From Pseudooceanicola algae (lineage in GTDB: Bacteria > Pseudomonadota > Alphaproteobacteria > Rhodobacterales > Rhodobacteraceae), in NCBI RefSeq assembly GCF_003590145.2, contig NZ_CP060436.1, forward strand, positions 2,671,001-2,735,000: 64,000 bases of DNA. Direction: 5' to 3'. The translations under genes were made by a program, and so were the position numbers. The notes under the pieces were generated by a model that worked only from the letters and a program-made list of their open reading frames with translations, was not told the DNA's origin and did not search any database. Each line of letters starts with the position of its first letter. The first letter of the stretch is position 1. Below are positions 18,509-28,304 of this stretch, one piece after another.

Positions 18509-20998
18509 ATGAGCCTTGCCAGCAAACTGGCGGAGGAGCGACGTGCGCGCCTGGCAGCGGAAAGGCTGCTTGAGCAGAAGCAGGCAGAGCTTCACGCCGC
18601 CAATCGCAAGCTGGGCCGGCATGCGAAACTGCTGTCGGAAAGGATCGACGAACAGCGGGCCGAGGTCGAGACCGTCCTGAGCGCCCATGAAAAGGTGAAA
18701 TCCGACCTGAGCGTCGCGCATCAGCGGATCGAAGTGGCGGAAAAGCGGCTTTGGCTGTCGATCGAGACGATTCAGGACGGATTTGCCTTCTGGGATGTCG
18801 AGGGCAAGATGATCGCGGCCAATCGCGCCTGGCTGAAGGTCTTCGAGGATCTCGGCGAAATCGTCCCCGGCGTCAGCTATGTCCGCACCCTGCAACTGGC
18901 CACCGAAGAAGGCGTCATCGACATCGGCACCACCGCGCCGCAGGACTGGCGTCAGGACATGCTGCGCCGCTGGCAAAGCCCGAGCCCGGAACCGCGCGTC
19001 ATACGCCTGTGGAACGGTCAATACGTCAAGCTTCTGGACCAGCGCGGCCATGAAGGCGACATTGTCAGCCTGGCGCACAACATTACCAGTTCGGTTCGCT
19101 ACGAACGTCGGCTGCGTGATGCCCGCCACCGGGCCGAGGCCGCAAATCGCGCCAAATCGGCTTTCCTCGCCAACATGAGCCATGAAATCCGCACCCCGAT
19201 GAACGGTGTTGTCGGCATGGCGGACCTGTTGGGGGAAACGTCCCTGACGCAGGACCAGCGGCTGTTCGTCGACACGATCCGGTCCTCGGGCGAGGCGCTT
19301 CTGGTGATCATCAACGACGTGCTCGATTATTCCAAGATCGAGGCCCAGAAACTGGAATTGCACCCCCGGCCCTTCGATCTGGAACGTTGCATCCACGAGG
19401 TCGTTCTGCTGCTGCAACCTTCGGCGCGCGACAAGGACCTGTCGCTGCTGGTGGATTACGACCTGTTCACACCGACCAGCTTTGTCGGTGATCCGGGACG
19501 GTTGCGCCAGGTGCTGACCAACCTGGTCGGCAACGCGGTGAAGTTCACGGCACGCGGTCACATTCTGATCCGCGTGATCGGCCTGCCCTGCGGGGAAAGC
19601 GATACGACCGACATCACCCTGACGGTCGAGGATACCGGCATCGGCATCGCCCCCGAAAAGGCGGAACTGGTCTTCGGCGAATTCAATCAGGTCGACAGTG
19701 ACAGTTCCCGGCAATTCGAGGGCACCGGGCTGGGGCTGGCGATCTCGCAAAGGCTGATCCGGCTGATGGGCGGCCAGATCTGGGTGGACAGCGATCTTGG
19801 CCGCGGCTCTGCCTTCGGCTTCCGGCTCGGCCTGCCGCTGGCCGAGGCTGGCGACAGTGGTTCTGATGGCCGGGGGCCGGAACAAATGCCGCAGCTGGGG
19901 CGGGTGATGATCGTCGATGACAGTGATCTGCAGGTCTCGATCCTGGAAAAGCAGCTCGATCTGCTGGGCGCGCAGACCGTGACCTGCCGCAGCGGTGCAG
20001 AGGCGCTGGAAAAGCTGGATGACAGCATCGAACTGGTTTTGACGGATCACAACATGGACGGCATGGACGGTCTGGAACTGGCCGAGGCGATCCGCGCCAG
20101 TGGCAGCGCCGTGCCGATCATCCTGTTCAGCCCCGCCGTGCATTTCGCCGAGATGGATCCGGCGCGGCGCCACCTGCATGCGGTCCTGCAACGCCCGACC
20201 CTGCGCGACGATCTGTTCCGCGTGCTGCGCACCCTGAAGGGCGGCGCAGCCGAAGGCCAAAGCCCCGAAACCGGCGCCCCCACCGCCGCTCTGCCGCCCC
20301 CCGACGGCGACCGTCCGGCTCGGGTTCTGGCGGCCGAGGACAATCGCACAAACCGTCTGGTCTTCGAGAAATTTCTGGCTGGCGCTGACATCGATCTGCG
20401 CTTCGTCACCAATGGCGCCGAGGCGGTCGAGGCCCATGCAGACTTCGCCCCGGACGTTATCTTCATGGATATCTCGATGCCCGGCATGGACGGCAAGGAG
20501 GCCACGCGCCTGATCCGCGCCGCCGAAGCGGGCACCGGCGTCCATGTCCCGATCATCGCCATGACCGCCCACGCGCTGAATGGGGACGAGGAACGCTTTC
20601 TCGCGCTTGGGCTGGATGCCTATCTGGCAAAGCCCCTGCGCAAGGCCGACGTGCTGGACCGTCTGGCCCGCTATACGCCAAGCAGCCTGCGTCCGCCCTT
20701 CCACGGCCCGGAGAAGTCAGGGCGGGAAAAGTCAGGACCAGACAAATCGGGGCCGGACAAACAGGGGCCGGACGACACGCAGGGACCGGAGCAGACTACC
20801 GATGCCGCTGCCCCTGACCTGACACCCGACCCTGTACCTGCGCCGCGTGCGCGACGAAAGGCAGCTGCAAAGCCCCGCAAAGCTGCGACCAAGGCCAAGC
20901 CGAAAGCGGCCCCGACGACGCAAAGCGGATCAGCGGACCAGCACCCCGAGGCCGACAACGGCCCGGAGCCCGCGCGGCCCAAGCGGGCCAGGCCCTAG
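18509..20998 (+). CDS. Hybrid sensor histidine kinase with PAS and two receiver domains
   Basis: Predicted cytoplasmic signalling protein, 829 aa, with no clear membrane helix. Order: coiled coil (~10-80), PAS-like sensor (~80-195), HisKA with H225 in SHEIRTPMNG, HATPase (N, G1 DTGIG, and GTGLGLAI boxes), receiver 1 (D513 in LTDHNMDG), receiver 2 (D654 in FMDISMPGMDG) and a basic Ala/Pro/Lys tail. Receiver 1 has RP where the conserved Lys-Pro should be, so it may be impaired. Receiver 2 keeps KP. The tail begins with imperfect GPDKS-type repeats. I chose ATG 18509; the TTG at 18467 has no usable spacing. No response-regulator gene is adjacent. Confidence 0.92.
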   Translation: MSLASKLAEERRARLAAERLLEQKQAELHAANRKLGRHAKLLSERIDEQRAEVETVLSAHEKVKSDLSVAHQRIEVAEKRLWLSIETIQDGFAFWDVEGKMIAANRAWLKVFEDLGEIVPGVSYVRTLQLATEEGVIDIGTTAPQDWRQDMLRRWQSPSPEPRVIRLWNGQYVKLLDQRGHEGDIVSLAHNITSSVRYERRLRDARHRAEAANRAKSAFLANMSHEIRTPMNGVVGMADLLGETSLTQDQRLFVDTIRSSGEALLVIINDVLDYSKIEAQKLELHPRPFDLERCIHEVVLLLQPSARDKDLSLLVDYDLFTPTSFVGDPGRLRQVLTNLVGNAVKFTARGHILIRVIGLPCGESDTTDITLTVEDTGIGIAPEKAELVFGEFNQVDSDSSRQFEGTGLGLAISQRLIRLMGGQIWVDSDLGRGSAFGFRLGLPLAEAGDSGSDGRGPEQMPQLGRVMIVDDSDLQVSILEKQLDLLGAQTVTCRSGAEALEKLDDSIELVLTDHNMDGMDGLELAEAIRASGSAVPIILFSPAVHFAEMDPARRHLHAVLQRPTLRDDLFRVLRTLKGGAAEGQSPETGAPTAALPPPDGDRPARVLAAEDNRTNRLVFEKFLAGADIDLRFVTNGAEAVEAHADFAPDVIFMDISMPGMDGKEATRLIRAAEAGTGVHVPIIAMTAHALNGDEERFLALGLDAYLAKPLRKADVLDRLARYTPSSLRPPFHGPEKSGREKSGPDKSGPDKQGPDDTQGPEQTTDAAAPDLTPDPVPAPRARRKAAAKPRKAATKAKPKAAPTTQSGSADQHPEADNGPEPARPKRARP

Positions 20999-21768
20999 CT
21001 GCGATTGGCGTCGCGCAGAAAGATCATCTCGGTCGGGCTGGAGCGATCGGGCTGGAAGACATAGCCGCCGGTGTCGAAATCCTTCAGCCCTTCGGGATCG
21101 GTCAGCCGGTGGGTCACGACAAAGCGCGCCATTGCGCCACGGGCGCGTTTGGCATTGAAACTGATGACCTTTTCCTGACCCTTCACGGTATCAAGGAAGA
21201 TCGGTGTGATCACAGTCAGGCCCAGTTTCGCCAGATCCACGGCGCCGAAATATTCCTGGCTGGCGCAGTTCACCAGATAGTCGCTGCCGATACTGTCGGC
21301 CTGCGCCTTCAATGCCTTGGCCGGGGCATCGCGCCAATATTGATACAGGTTGCTGCCGCGCCGCGTCTTCAGCCGGGTGCCCATTTCAAGCCGATAGGGC
21401 TGAATGGCATCCAGCGGGCGCAGCACGCCGTAAAGCCCCGAAAGGATGCGCAGATGATCCTGGGCGAACGACATCTCGGCCGCGTCCAGCGTGCCGGCTT
21501 CGAGCCCCTGGTAGGTGTCCCCGGCAAAGGCCAGCGCGGCGGGGCGCAGGGCCTCCGGAGTGGGATCGTCCTGAAAATCGCGGAACCGGTCGCGGTTCAA
21601 CCGGGCGAGGTCCTCGGACAGGTCCATCAGGTCCCGCAGGCTCTTGATGCTGTGCTGGCGCATCGTCGCGGCCAGGCTCCGGCTTTCGGCCGCGAAGTCC
21701 GGCTCGGTCATCGCAATGGGGCGCTCTGCCCAGTCCAGCCGCTTTGCCGGAGAGATCACGATCAGCAT
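20995..21768 (-). CDS. yaaA: Peroxide-stress protein YaaA (DUF328)
   Basis: 257-aa member of the YaaA family, which limits free iron and DNA damage under H2O2 in E. coli. The N-terminus MLIVISPAKRLDW and internal LYGVLRPLDAIQPYRLEMG and FNAKRARGAMARF match the family. The ATG at 21768 with GAGGAC upstream is preferred over the GTG at 21780. The 3' end overlaps the kinase gene tail-to-tail by 4 bp. Confidence 0.94.
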   Translation of the reverse strand: MLIVISPAKRLDWAERPIAMTEPDFAAESRSLAATMRQHSIKSLRDLMDLSEDLARLNRDRFRDFQDDPTPEALRPAALAFAGDTYQGLEAGTLDAAEMSFAQDHLRILSGLYGVLRPLDAIQPYRLEMGTRLKTRRGSNLYQYWRDAPAKALKAQADSIGSDYLVNCASQEYFGAVDLAKLGLTVITPIFLDTVKGQEKVISFNAKRARGAMARFVVTHRLTDPEGLKDFDTGGYVFQPDRSSPTEMIFLRDANRS

Positions 21769-21849
21769 TTCTGTCCTCACATCACAATTTGCGCCGCTCT
21801 GGATGCCGCATTTTAGAATGAATTTAAACAGGAAAATGCCGGGGCCTGA

Positions 21850-23892
21850 TCACTCTTCCGCTTGCAGGATGGAAAGGAAACGATCACCGAAGCGGTCTAC
21901 GCGCCGCTCGTCGAGGATCCGGGAAAGAGACGCCACATCCGTGGGGCGGGTTTCAGCGATCCGGACGATCACCGCGTTCGAGCAGGACAGCGGCTTGTCG
22001 ATCCCATCCGGACCCCGCGCCAGATCGGCCTGCGCCTGCATCAGCCGATCATAAAGCGAGGCCGCATCGCGCCCGGCCAGCTTGCGCCGCATGGGGTGCA
22101 GGGGCGCGACATCGCCCGCGATCACCGACAGGAAGGTATCGCCATAAGCGTCCAGCTTCTTGGCCCCGACGCCGGAAATTCCAGCCATGTCGTCCAGCGT
22201 CTGCGGGCGGCTTTCCGCCATCTCTATCAGGGTCTTGTCGTTGAAGATGACATAGGCCGGCACCCGCTGTTCCTCGGCCAGGGCGCGGCGCTTGGCCTTC
22301 AGGGCGGAAAGCAGCGGTTCGTCTTCTTCGGACACCAGCGTCTTCGTGGCCGGGCGCCGATCCTTGGCAGCGACAAGGCTGTCGCGGCGCAGGCGGATCG
22401 TTTCCTCGCCGCGCAGGATCGGGCGGGCGGCTTCGGTCATGAACAGCGCGCCATGGCGTTCGCCGTTCGGGCGCACAAGGTCATGGCCCATCATCTGCCG
22501 GAAGATCGCCTGCCATTCGCCTTTCTTGAACTCGGTCCCGACACCGAAGGTGGGCAGCTTGTCATGGCCGCGCTCACGCACCTTGTCGGTTTCCGTGCCG
22601 GTCAGGATGTCCACCAGGTGCCCGGCCCCGAACCATTCGCCCGTGCGCAGCATGGCCGACAGGGCCTTGCGCACCGGCTCGGTCGCATCAAAGGTCTCGG
22701 GCGGGCGGTCGCACAAGTCGCAATTGCCGCAGGGCACGGCGGTTTCCCCGAAATATCCCAGCAGTTTCACGCGGCGGCATTCCAGTGCCTCGGCCAGCCC
22801 CAGTAGCGCGTTCAGCCGACCGTGATCGGCGGCGCGGCGTTCGGGCGGCGCGAGACCTTCGTCGATCTGACTGCGGCGCAGGCGGATGTCGTCGGGGCCG
22901 AACAGGGTCAGGGTTTCGGCTGGGGCTCCATCGCGCCCGGCGCGACCGATTTCCTGATAATAGGCTTCGATCGACTTGGGCAGGTCGGAATGGGCGACCC
23001 AGCGGATATCGGGCTTGTCGACCCCCATTCCGAAGGCCACCGTCGCCACCACGATCAACCCGTCTTCCTGCTGAAACTGAAGCTCGGCCTCGCGGCGGTC
23101 ATCGGGCTGCATCCCGCCGTGGTAGTGGATCGCCGACATGCCCGCGTCGCGCAGCCCTGCCGCGATGCTTTCGGTGCGGGCCCGCGTGCCGCAATAGACG
23201 ATGCCCGACTGGCCCTTGCGGGCGGTGGCAAAGCTGACGATCTGCTTGCGCGGGGAATTCTTGGCCGCGAAGGCCAGGTGGATATTGGGCCGGTCAAAGC
23301 CGCCAAGGAAGGTCTGCGGCGGGGTGTCCGCAAACAGCCGCCGGACGATTTCGGCCCGGGTTTCCTCATCCGCGGTGGCGGTAAAGGCCGCGACCGGCAC
23401 GTCGAGCATTTCGCGCAGCTCGCCGATGCGCAGGTAATCGGGACGGAAATCATGGCCCCACTGACTGACGCAATGGGCTTCGTCGACGGCGATCAGCGAC
23501 ACGTTGATCCGCCGCAGCATCTGCATCGCCCCGCCCGACGCCAGCCGCTCAGGCGCGAGGTAAAGCAGCTTCAGACTGCCGGCTTCGAGCGCGGACCAGA
23601 CCGCTTCGGTCTCTTCTTCGGTATTGCCCGAGGTCAGCGCGCCGGCCTCGACCCCGGCTTCGCGCAACGCGCGCACCTGGTCCCGCATCAGCGCGATAAG
23701 CGGAGAGATCACCACCGTGACCCCGTGACGCATCAGGGCAGGCAGTTGGAAACACAGGGACTTACCGCCGCCCGTCGGCATGATGGCCAGCGTGTTGCGG
23801 CCCTCCGCCACGGCTTCGACGATCTCCTGCTGGCCGGGGCGAAAAGCGTCAAAGCCGAAAATGTCGCGCAGAAGCCTGTCTGCCTCAGCCAT
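21850..23892 (-). CDS. recQ: ATP-dependent DNA helicase RecQ
   Basis: 3'-5' helicase of recombination repair, 680 aa from the ATG at 23892. Domains: two RecA-like helicase lobes (Walker A MPTGGGKS, DEAH followed by the RecQ aromatic loop CVSQWGHDFR), a zinc-binding region with CGNCDLC, a winged helix, and a C-terminal HRDC domain. An upstream in-frame start at 23955 would add 21 residues with no family match, so MAEADRLLRDIFGFDAFR is taken as the start. Confidence 0.95.
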   Translation of the reverse strand: MAEADRLLRDIFGFDAFRPGQQEIVEAVAEGRNTLAIMPTGGGKSLCFQLPALMRHGVTVVISPLIALMRDQVRALREAGVEAGALTSGNTEEETEAVWSALEAGSLKLLYLAPERLASGGAMQMLRRINVSLIAVDEAHCVSQWGHDFRPDYLRIGELREMLDVPVAAFTATADEETRAEIVRRLFADTPPQTFLGGFDRPNIHLAFAAKNSPRKQIVSFATARKGQSGIVYCGTRARTESIAAGLRDAGMSAIHYHGGMQPDDRREAELQFQQEDGLIVVATVAFGMGVDKPDIRWVAHSDLPKSIEAYYQEIGRAGRDGAPAETLTLFGPDDIRLRRSQIDEGLAPPERRAADHGRLNALLGLAEALECRRVKLLGYFGETAVPCGNCDLCDRPPETFDATEPVRKALSAMLRTGEWFGAGHLVDILTGTETDKVRERGHDKLPTFGVGTEFKKGEWQAIFRQMMGHDLVRPNGERHGALFMTEAARPILRGEETIRLRRDSLVAAKDRRPATKTLVSEEDEPLLSALKAKRRALAEEQRVPAYVIFNDKTLIEMAESRPQTLDDMAGISGVGAKKLDAYGDTFLSVIAGDVAPLHPMRRKLAGRDAASLYDRLMQAQADLARGPDGIDKPLSCSNAVIVRIAETRPTDVASLSRILDERRVDRFGDRFLSILQAEE

Positions 23893-24013
23893 GCCGATCC
23901 GATCCCGTTCCAAAATCCTGTCGCGGCTTGTCCCATACAAGGCCGGTGCGGACAAGGTCGGGAGGGGGGCCGCAAGGCGGGATGCGGGGCCGCTGACCCC
24001 GGCCCGCGCCGTG

Positions 24014-24301
24014 TTACATCACGTAGCCGATGTTGTTGGCCACCACGATGCGGATCGCCATGATCGCCAGCAGCGCGACCAGAGGTGCCAGATCCAGCCC
24101 GCCCATCGGCGGCAGGATGCGGCGGATCGGACCGTAGATCGGTTCAAGAACGCGGTTCAGCCCGTACCAGATCTGGGCGACGAATTGCTGGCGCACGTTC
24201 AGGACCTGGAAGGAAATCAGCCAGGACATGATCACATGGGCGATGATGAAGAACCAAACGACGTTCAGGACCAGTCCTAGGATCATGAGCAGGGATTGCA
24301 T
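24014..24301 (-). CDS. YggT family inner-membrane protein
   Basis: 95-aa protein with two hydrophobic segments (about 6-28 and 70-92) separated by the typical YggT stretch ending in EPIYGPIRRILPPMGGLDLAPL. The family is linked to osmotic/ion homeostasis and often lies near cell-division genes, but its biochemical role is unsettled. The ATG at 24301 is preferred over a 19-codon upstream extension that is not hydrophobic. Confidence 0.9.
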   Translation of the reverse strand: MQSLLMILGLVLNVVWFFIIAHVIMSWLISFQVLNVRQQFVAQIWYGLNRVLEPIYGPIRRILPPMGGLDLAPLVALLAIMAIRIVVANNIGYVM

Positions 24302-24426
24302 GGGCGATTTCTCCGTTAAAGGCCGACAACAGGTAAGCAACCGCATGGAAAAGCACAAGGCGGACGTGATGTTCTGGTTGACGACCCCAAGCGCCCCCCG
24401 CAGCTAGGGCGGGAAGGAGCTTTCCA

Positions 24427-24975
24427 ATGTATCCCTACCTGCGTCTCGGCACCGAATTCCTGCGCTACCGCAAGGCCCCGCCGCTTGCCATCACCGACAC
24501 CCATGCAACCACCCTGCGCATCCTGCCCGGCGACATTGATCCCTGGCGCGAGCTGAACAACGGCCGCACCCTGACCCTGTACGACCTTGGCCGGCTGCCC
24601 TTTGCGAAACGCACCGGCGTTCTGGACCTGTTGAAACGGCAAGGCTGGGGACTGACCGTGGCCGGGTCCGCGATGCGTTATCGCAAGCGGCTGACCCTGT
24701 TCACCCGGATCGAGCTGCGCACCCGGCTGATCGGCCTGGACGCACGGTTCCTTTACATCGAACAAAGCATGTGGCTGCCCGACGGCACCTGCGCCAACGC
24801 AGGTGTCATCCGGGGCGCGGTGATCGCCAATCGCAAGATGGTCCCGATGGCGGAACTGCGCGAGGCCGTCGGCCCCGTCGACATCCCCGCCCTGCCCGTC
24901 TGGGCCGAGGCGCTGTTCGCCGCCGAAAGCGACCGCCCCTGGCCACCAGAAACGGGCGCCCCCATCGCGTCCTGA
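24427..24975 (+). CDS. Acyl-CoA thioesterase-like (hotdog fold) protein
   Basis: 182-aa protein with the pattern of the 4-hydroxybenzoyl-CoA thioesterase-like family: a central helix preceded by DIDPWRELNNGRTLTLYDLGR, where family members carry the active-site D/N region, then strand-rich segments. A GGAAGGAGC Shine-Dalgarno precedes the ATG. It is a single gene divergent from yggT. The substrate is unknown; the family includes fatty-acyl thioesterases and lipid-modifying relatives. Confidence 0.78.
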   Translation: MYPYLRLGTEFLRYRKAPPLAITDTHATTLRILPGDIDPWRELNNGRTLTLYDLGRLPFAKRTGVLDLLKRQGWGLTVAGSAMRYRKRLTLFTRIELRTRLIGLDARFLYIEQSMWLPDGTCANAGVIRGAVIANRKMVPMAELREAVGPVDIPALPVWAEALFAAESDRPWPPETGAPIAS

Positions 24976-25127
24976 TCCCTGCACAGATCCGGCACCGGCC
25001 TGCCCCGGCACCGGAAAACCACGGTCAGCGGTAATTGCACGCCACACAGCCCGACCGGGGCAACAAGCCCTTGCCCCTAAGGCAACATGGCGGTCATATC
25101 GCGGCAAATGATCGGCAGGCAGGCGAG

Positions 25128-26456
25128 ATGAACATGCGCAAACGGATCTGGGGATGGTTCTTCTTTGACTGGGCCAGCCAGCCTTACAATACCCTGCTGA
25201 TCACCTTCATCTTCGCGCCCTACGTCAAGGAGCTGATCGGCGACGGGGCGCGGGCACAAACCGCCTGGGGCTTTGGCATCGGGGCGGCAGGACTGGTGAT
25301 CGCGGTGCTTGCCCCACTTCTGGGCGCGGTCTCGGATGTCTCCGGACGGCGGATCCGCTGGATCTGGGGCTTTTCGGTGCTCTATATCGCCGGAGCCTGG
25401 ATGCTCTGGTACGCGGCCCCGGGCGATTTCAACCTGCCATGGACGCTGTTCTTCTTTGCCATCGGCATGATCGGCATGGAATTCGCCACGATCTTTACCA
25501 ATTCCATGTTGCCCGACTTGGGCACGAAAGAGGAAATCGGGCGGATTTCCGGCAATGGCTGGGCGTTTGGCTATCTGGGCGGGCTGGTGGCCCTGGTCAT
25601 CATGCTGACCCTGCTGGCCGAAAATGGCGCGACCGGGAAGACGCTGATCGGGATCGATCCGATCCTCGGTCTGGATCCGGCAACCCGCGAAGGTACGCGG
25701 GCCGTGGGGCCGCTGACCGCGATCTGGTACGCGGTCTTCATGATCCCCTTCGTCCTCTTCGTGCGCGAGGCCAAACCGAAACGCGCGTCAAAGGGCGCCG
25801 CCAAGGCTGCGCTGCGCCACCTCGGCGGGACCATCCGCAACCTACCGAAAACGCCGTCGCTGTTTGCCTATCTCGGGGCCTCGATGCTCTACCGGGACGC
25901 GCTGAACGGGCTATATTTCTTTGGCGGGATATATGCCGCCGGGGTGCTGGGCTGGTCAGTGACCAATGTCGGGATCTTCGGCATCATCGCCATCATCTCG
26001 GGCGCGATCTTTGCCGTGATCGGCGGGCGGGCGGATGAATATTTCGGGCCCAAACCGGTGATCCGGGCCTGCATCCTGCTGCTGGCACTGGTCGCGCTGG
26101 TGACGGTCACCATTTCGCGCGACAGCGTGCTGGGCGTGCCGCTGGCCGAAGGATCCTGGGTGCCCGATGTCACCTTCTACGTCATCGGGGCGGTGATCGG
26201 GGCGGCGGGTGGCGTGATCCAATCCGCCAGCCGCACGATGATGGTGCGCCAGGCCGCACCGGGTCACATGGCCGAAGCCTTTGGCCTTTATGCGCTGGCC
26301 GGCAAGGCCACTTCCTTTATCGCGCCGATGCTGATCGGGATCACCACCGCGATCAGCCATTCTCAGCAGATCGGGATCATTCCGCTGGTTTTCCTTTTCC
26401 TGATCGGCTGGGTGCTGCTACGCTGGGTGCAACCTGACGGAGACACCCACCCCTGA
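25128..26456 (+). CDS. UMF1-family MFS transporter
   Basis: Inner-membrane transporter, 442 aa, with about 11-12 hydrophobic segments. The N-terminus RKRIWGWFFFDWASQPYNTLL is diagnostic of the UMF1 family (related to yeast vacuolar amino-acid exporter Atg22). Start choice: ATG 25128 or 25134; the latter has better spacing from AGGCGAG. The stop shares one base with the mepA start, suggesting co-translation. The transported compound is unknown; coupling to a murein endopeptidase hints at cell-wall fragment or amino-acid transport, which is inference. Confidence 0.88.
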   Translation: MNMRKRIWGWFFFDWASQPYNTLLITFIFAPYVKELIGDGARAQTAWGFGIGAAGLVIAVLAPLLGAVSDVSGRRIRWIWGFSVLYIAGAWMLWYAAPGDFNLPWTLFFFAIGMIGMEFATIFTNSMLPDLGTKEEIGRISGNGWAFGYLGGLVALVIMLTLLAENGATGKTLIGIDPILGLDPATREGTRAVGPLTAIWYAVFMIPFVLFVREAKPKRASKGAAKAALRHLGGTIRNLPKTPSLFAYLGASMLYRDALNGLYFFGGIYAAGVLGWSVTNVGIFGIIAIISGAIFAVIGGRADEYFGPKPVIRACILLLALVALVTVTISRDSVLGVPLAEGSWVPDVTFYVIGAVIGAAGGVIQSASRTMMVRQAAPGHMAEAFGLYALAGKATSFIAPMLIGITTAISHSQQIGIIPLVFLFLIGWVLLRWVQPDGDTHP

Positions 26457-27370
26457 TGCGCCTCCCATTCATTCTTCCACTGATCCTTGCCATGACAGCC
26501 ATGCTGGCGGGCTGCGGCGACGAAGACCCCATAGCAACCACCCGCGCGGCGATCCCGCCCGGGATGGAAAACCAGGAGGCCCGGCAGCTTTTCGGGGCGA
26601 AGTCCTTTGCCTCGGCGCAGACGGACCATTCCTTTGGCTCCTATGCCCGTGGCTGCGTCGCCGGGGCCGCGCAACTGCCCGAAACCGGCCCGACCTGGCA
26701 GGCCATGCGCCTGTCACGCAACCGCAACTGGGGAACGCCCGAGCTGGTCGATTACGTCGAGGACCTGTCGCGCGAGGTCGCCGGTATCCCGGGATGGAAG
26801 GGCATCTACGTCGGCGACATGTCGCAGCCGCGCGGCGGGCCGATGCTGACAGGCCATGCCTCGCATCAGATCGGGCTGGACGCAGATATCTGGCTGCGCC
26901 CTGCCACCGACCTGACATTGAGCCGGGCGCAGCGCGAAAACATCTCTTCCATCTCGCTGCGGCGCAACGGCGGGGCCTATGTCAACGACAACTGGACCCC
27001 CGAGCATATGGCGGTTCTGAAGGCCGCCGCCAGCGATCCGCGCGTCGCCCGGATTTTCCTGTTCCCCGGTGCCAAGGTGCAGATGTGCAACGACGCGACC
27101 GGAGACCGGTCCTGGCTGCGCAAGATCCGGCCATGGTACGGACATCATTATCATTTCCACGTTCGCCTGGCCTGCCCATCGGGCATGTCCGGCTGTGTCG
27201 ATCAGGATCCGCCGCCCCCCGGTGACGGCTGTGACGAGGCGCGCAGCTGGGTCAGCAATATCATCAGCCCGCCGCCGCCCGATCCCAACGCCCCGGCCCC
27301 CCAGCCAAAGCGTCAACTGACCCTGGCCGATCTGCCTGCTCAATGCGTCGCCGTCCTGCAATCGCGCTGA
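26456..27370 (+). CDS. mepA: Penicillin-insensitive murein endopeptidase
   Basis: Zinc LAS-type endopeptidase that cuts D-Ala-mDAP cross-links in the periplasm, 304 aa. It has a lipoprotein signal with lipobox LAGC20, unlike soluble E. coli MepA. The catalytic motifs GHASHQIGLDADIW and HHYHFHVRL are intact, and six Cys in the mature part fit the family's disulfides. It follows the UMF1 gene with a 1-bp overlap, and its last codons overlap the next gene. Confidence 0.95.
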   Translation: MRLPFILPLILAMTAMLAGCGDEDPIATTRAAIPPGMENQEARQLFGAKSFASAQTDHSFGSYARGCVAGAAQLPETGPTWQAMRLSRNRNWGTPELVDYVEDLSREVAGIPGWKGIYVGDMSQPRGGPMLTGHASHQIGLDADIWLRPATDLTLSRAQRENISSISLRRNGGAYVNDNWTPEHMAVLKAAASDPRVARIFLFPGAKVQMCNDATGDRSWLRKIRPWYGHHYHFHVRLACPSGMSGCVDQDPPPPGDGCDEARSWVSNIISPPPPDPNAPAPQPKRQLTLADLPAQCVAVLQSR

Positions 27371-28248
27371 CCGCCGCCGCGGTCGTCGCGCTGTCCGGGG
27401 TGCTGACGCCCGGTCTGCTGCGCAGTACGGCACTTCCGACCACGCCGGGCGCCTCGCCATCCGAATTTCGCCTGACCTCGCCCGACAACGAGATTGGCGG
27501 GCTTTCGGGGATAGAGGTCCTGAACAATGGGAAACGGTTTCTGGCTGTCAGCGATCACGGGTTTCTCGTCTCCGGCGAGATGGCGCGCGATGCCCATGGC
27601 CGGCTGACCGACCTGCGCATCACGGCGAATGAGCCGGTGCTGAAAGGCAATGGCAAACCCATCCTCCTTGGCCGCCTTGACGGTGAAGGTCTTGCTGTCT
27701 CGGACACCGGCCGGGTCATCATTTCAGCGGAACATCGCAACCAGATCCTCTGGCTCCGGCCGGATCGCAGCCCGTATCACCGGGAATCTCCGCCTGATGC
27801 CGCGGAACTGGCTCCCAACCGATCCTACGAAGCTTTGGCCGTCCGACCGAATGGCGATGTCTATACCATCGGGGAAGGCAAGCTGGCAGACGGCAGCCTG
27901 CCGGTTCTCTGGCGCTTCAATGGCACGGAATGGAGCGCGGTGCGCCGCCTGCCCCGCGATGGCGGTTTTCTTCCCGTCGGGGCGGATTTCGGACCGGACG
28001 GTGCTTTTTACCTGTTGGAGAGGGGCGTCGGCATCGGCCTGCGCAACAGGGTCCGACGCTTTGATCCGGAGGTCGCCGACAGCCCACTGACCCTGATCTG
28101 GCAGGACAGCAGCCATCCCGCGACGAATTTCGAAGGGATCTCTGTTTGGGAAGACACCGCTGGACAAGTCCGGATCACGCTGATCTCGGACAATAATTTC
28201 TGGCCATTGTTCAAGACGGTGCTGTACGAATTTCCCTTGCCATCATAG
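27343..28248 (+). CDS. Phytase-like beta-propeller esterase-domain protein
   Basis: Exported 301-aa protein with a signal peptide (~1-24) and the Phytase-like domain ("esterase-like activity of phytase"). Visible repeats include GGLSGIEVLNNGKRFLAVSDHG, LGRLDGEGLAVSDTGRVIISAEH and NRSYEALAVRPNGDVYTI. Its ATG lies inside the mepA 3' end (28-bp overlap), so it is in the same operon. The substrate is unproven; many members are annotated from a weak phytase similarity. Confidence 0.85.
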   Translation: MRRRPAIALTAAAVVALSGVLTPGLLRSTALPTTPGASPSEFRLTSPDNEIGGLSGIEVLNNGKRFLAVSDHGFLVSGEMARDAHGRLTDLRITANEPVLKGNGKPILLGRLDGEGLAVSDTGRVIISAEHRNQILWLRPDRSPYHRESPPDAAELAPNRSYEALAVRPNGDVYTIGEGKLADGSLPVLWRFNGTEWSAVRRLPRDGGFLPVGADFGPDGAFYLLERGVGIGLRNRVRRFDPEVADSPLTLIWQDSSHPATNFEGISVWEDTAGQVRITLISDNNFWPLFKTVLYEFPLPS

Positions 28249-28304
28249 GGGCGCGGCGACAATCCCCTTGCTCCACAGGGGCAGACTCGCTAAATGCCGC
28301 CAAT

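Noticed and set aside
18452-20704. 750-codon minus-strand open frame opposite the histidine kinase
   Set aside because: The kinase motifs are on the plus strand; this frame is a GC-driven shadow.
20700-20800. GPDKS-type repeats in the kinase tail considered as a possible mobile or CRISPR-like repeat
   Set aside because: They are in frame, short (about 15-18 bp units), imperfect and confined to coding sequence.
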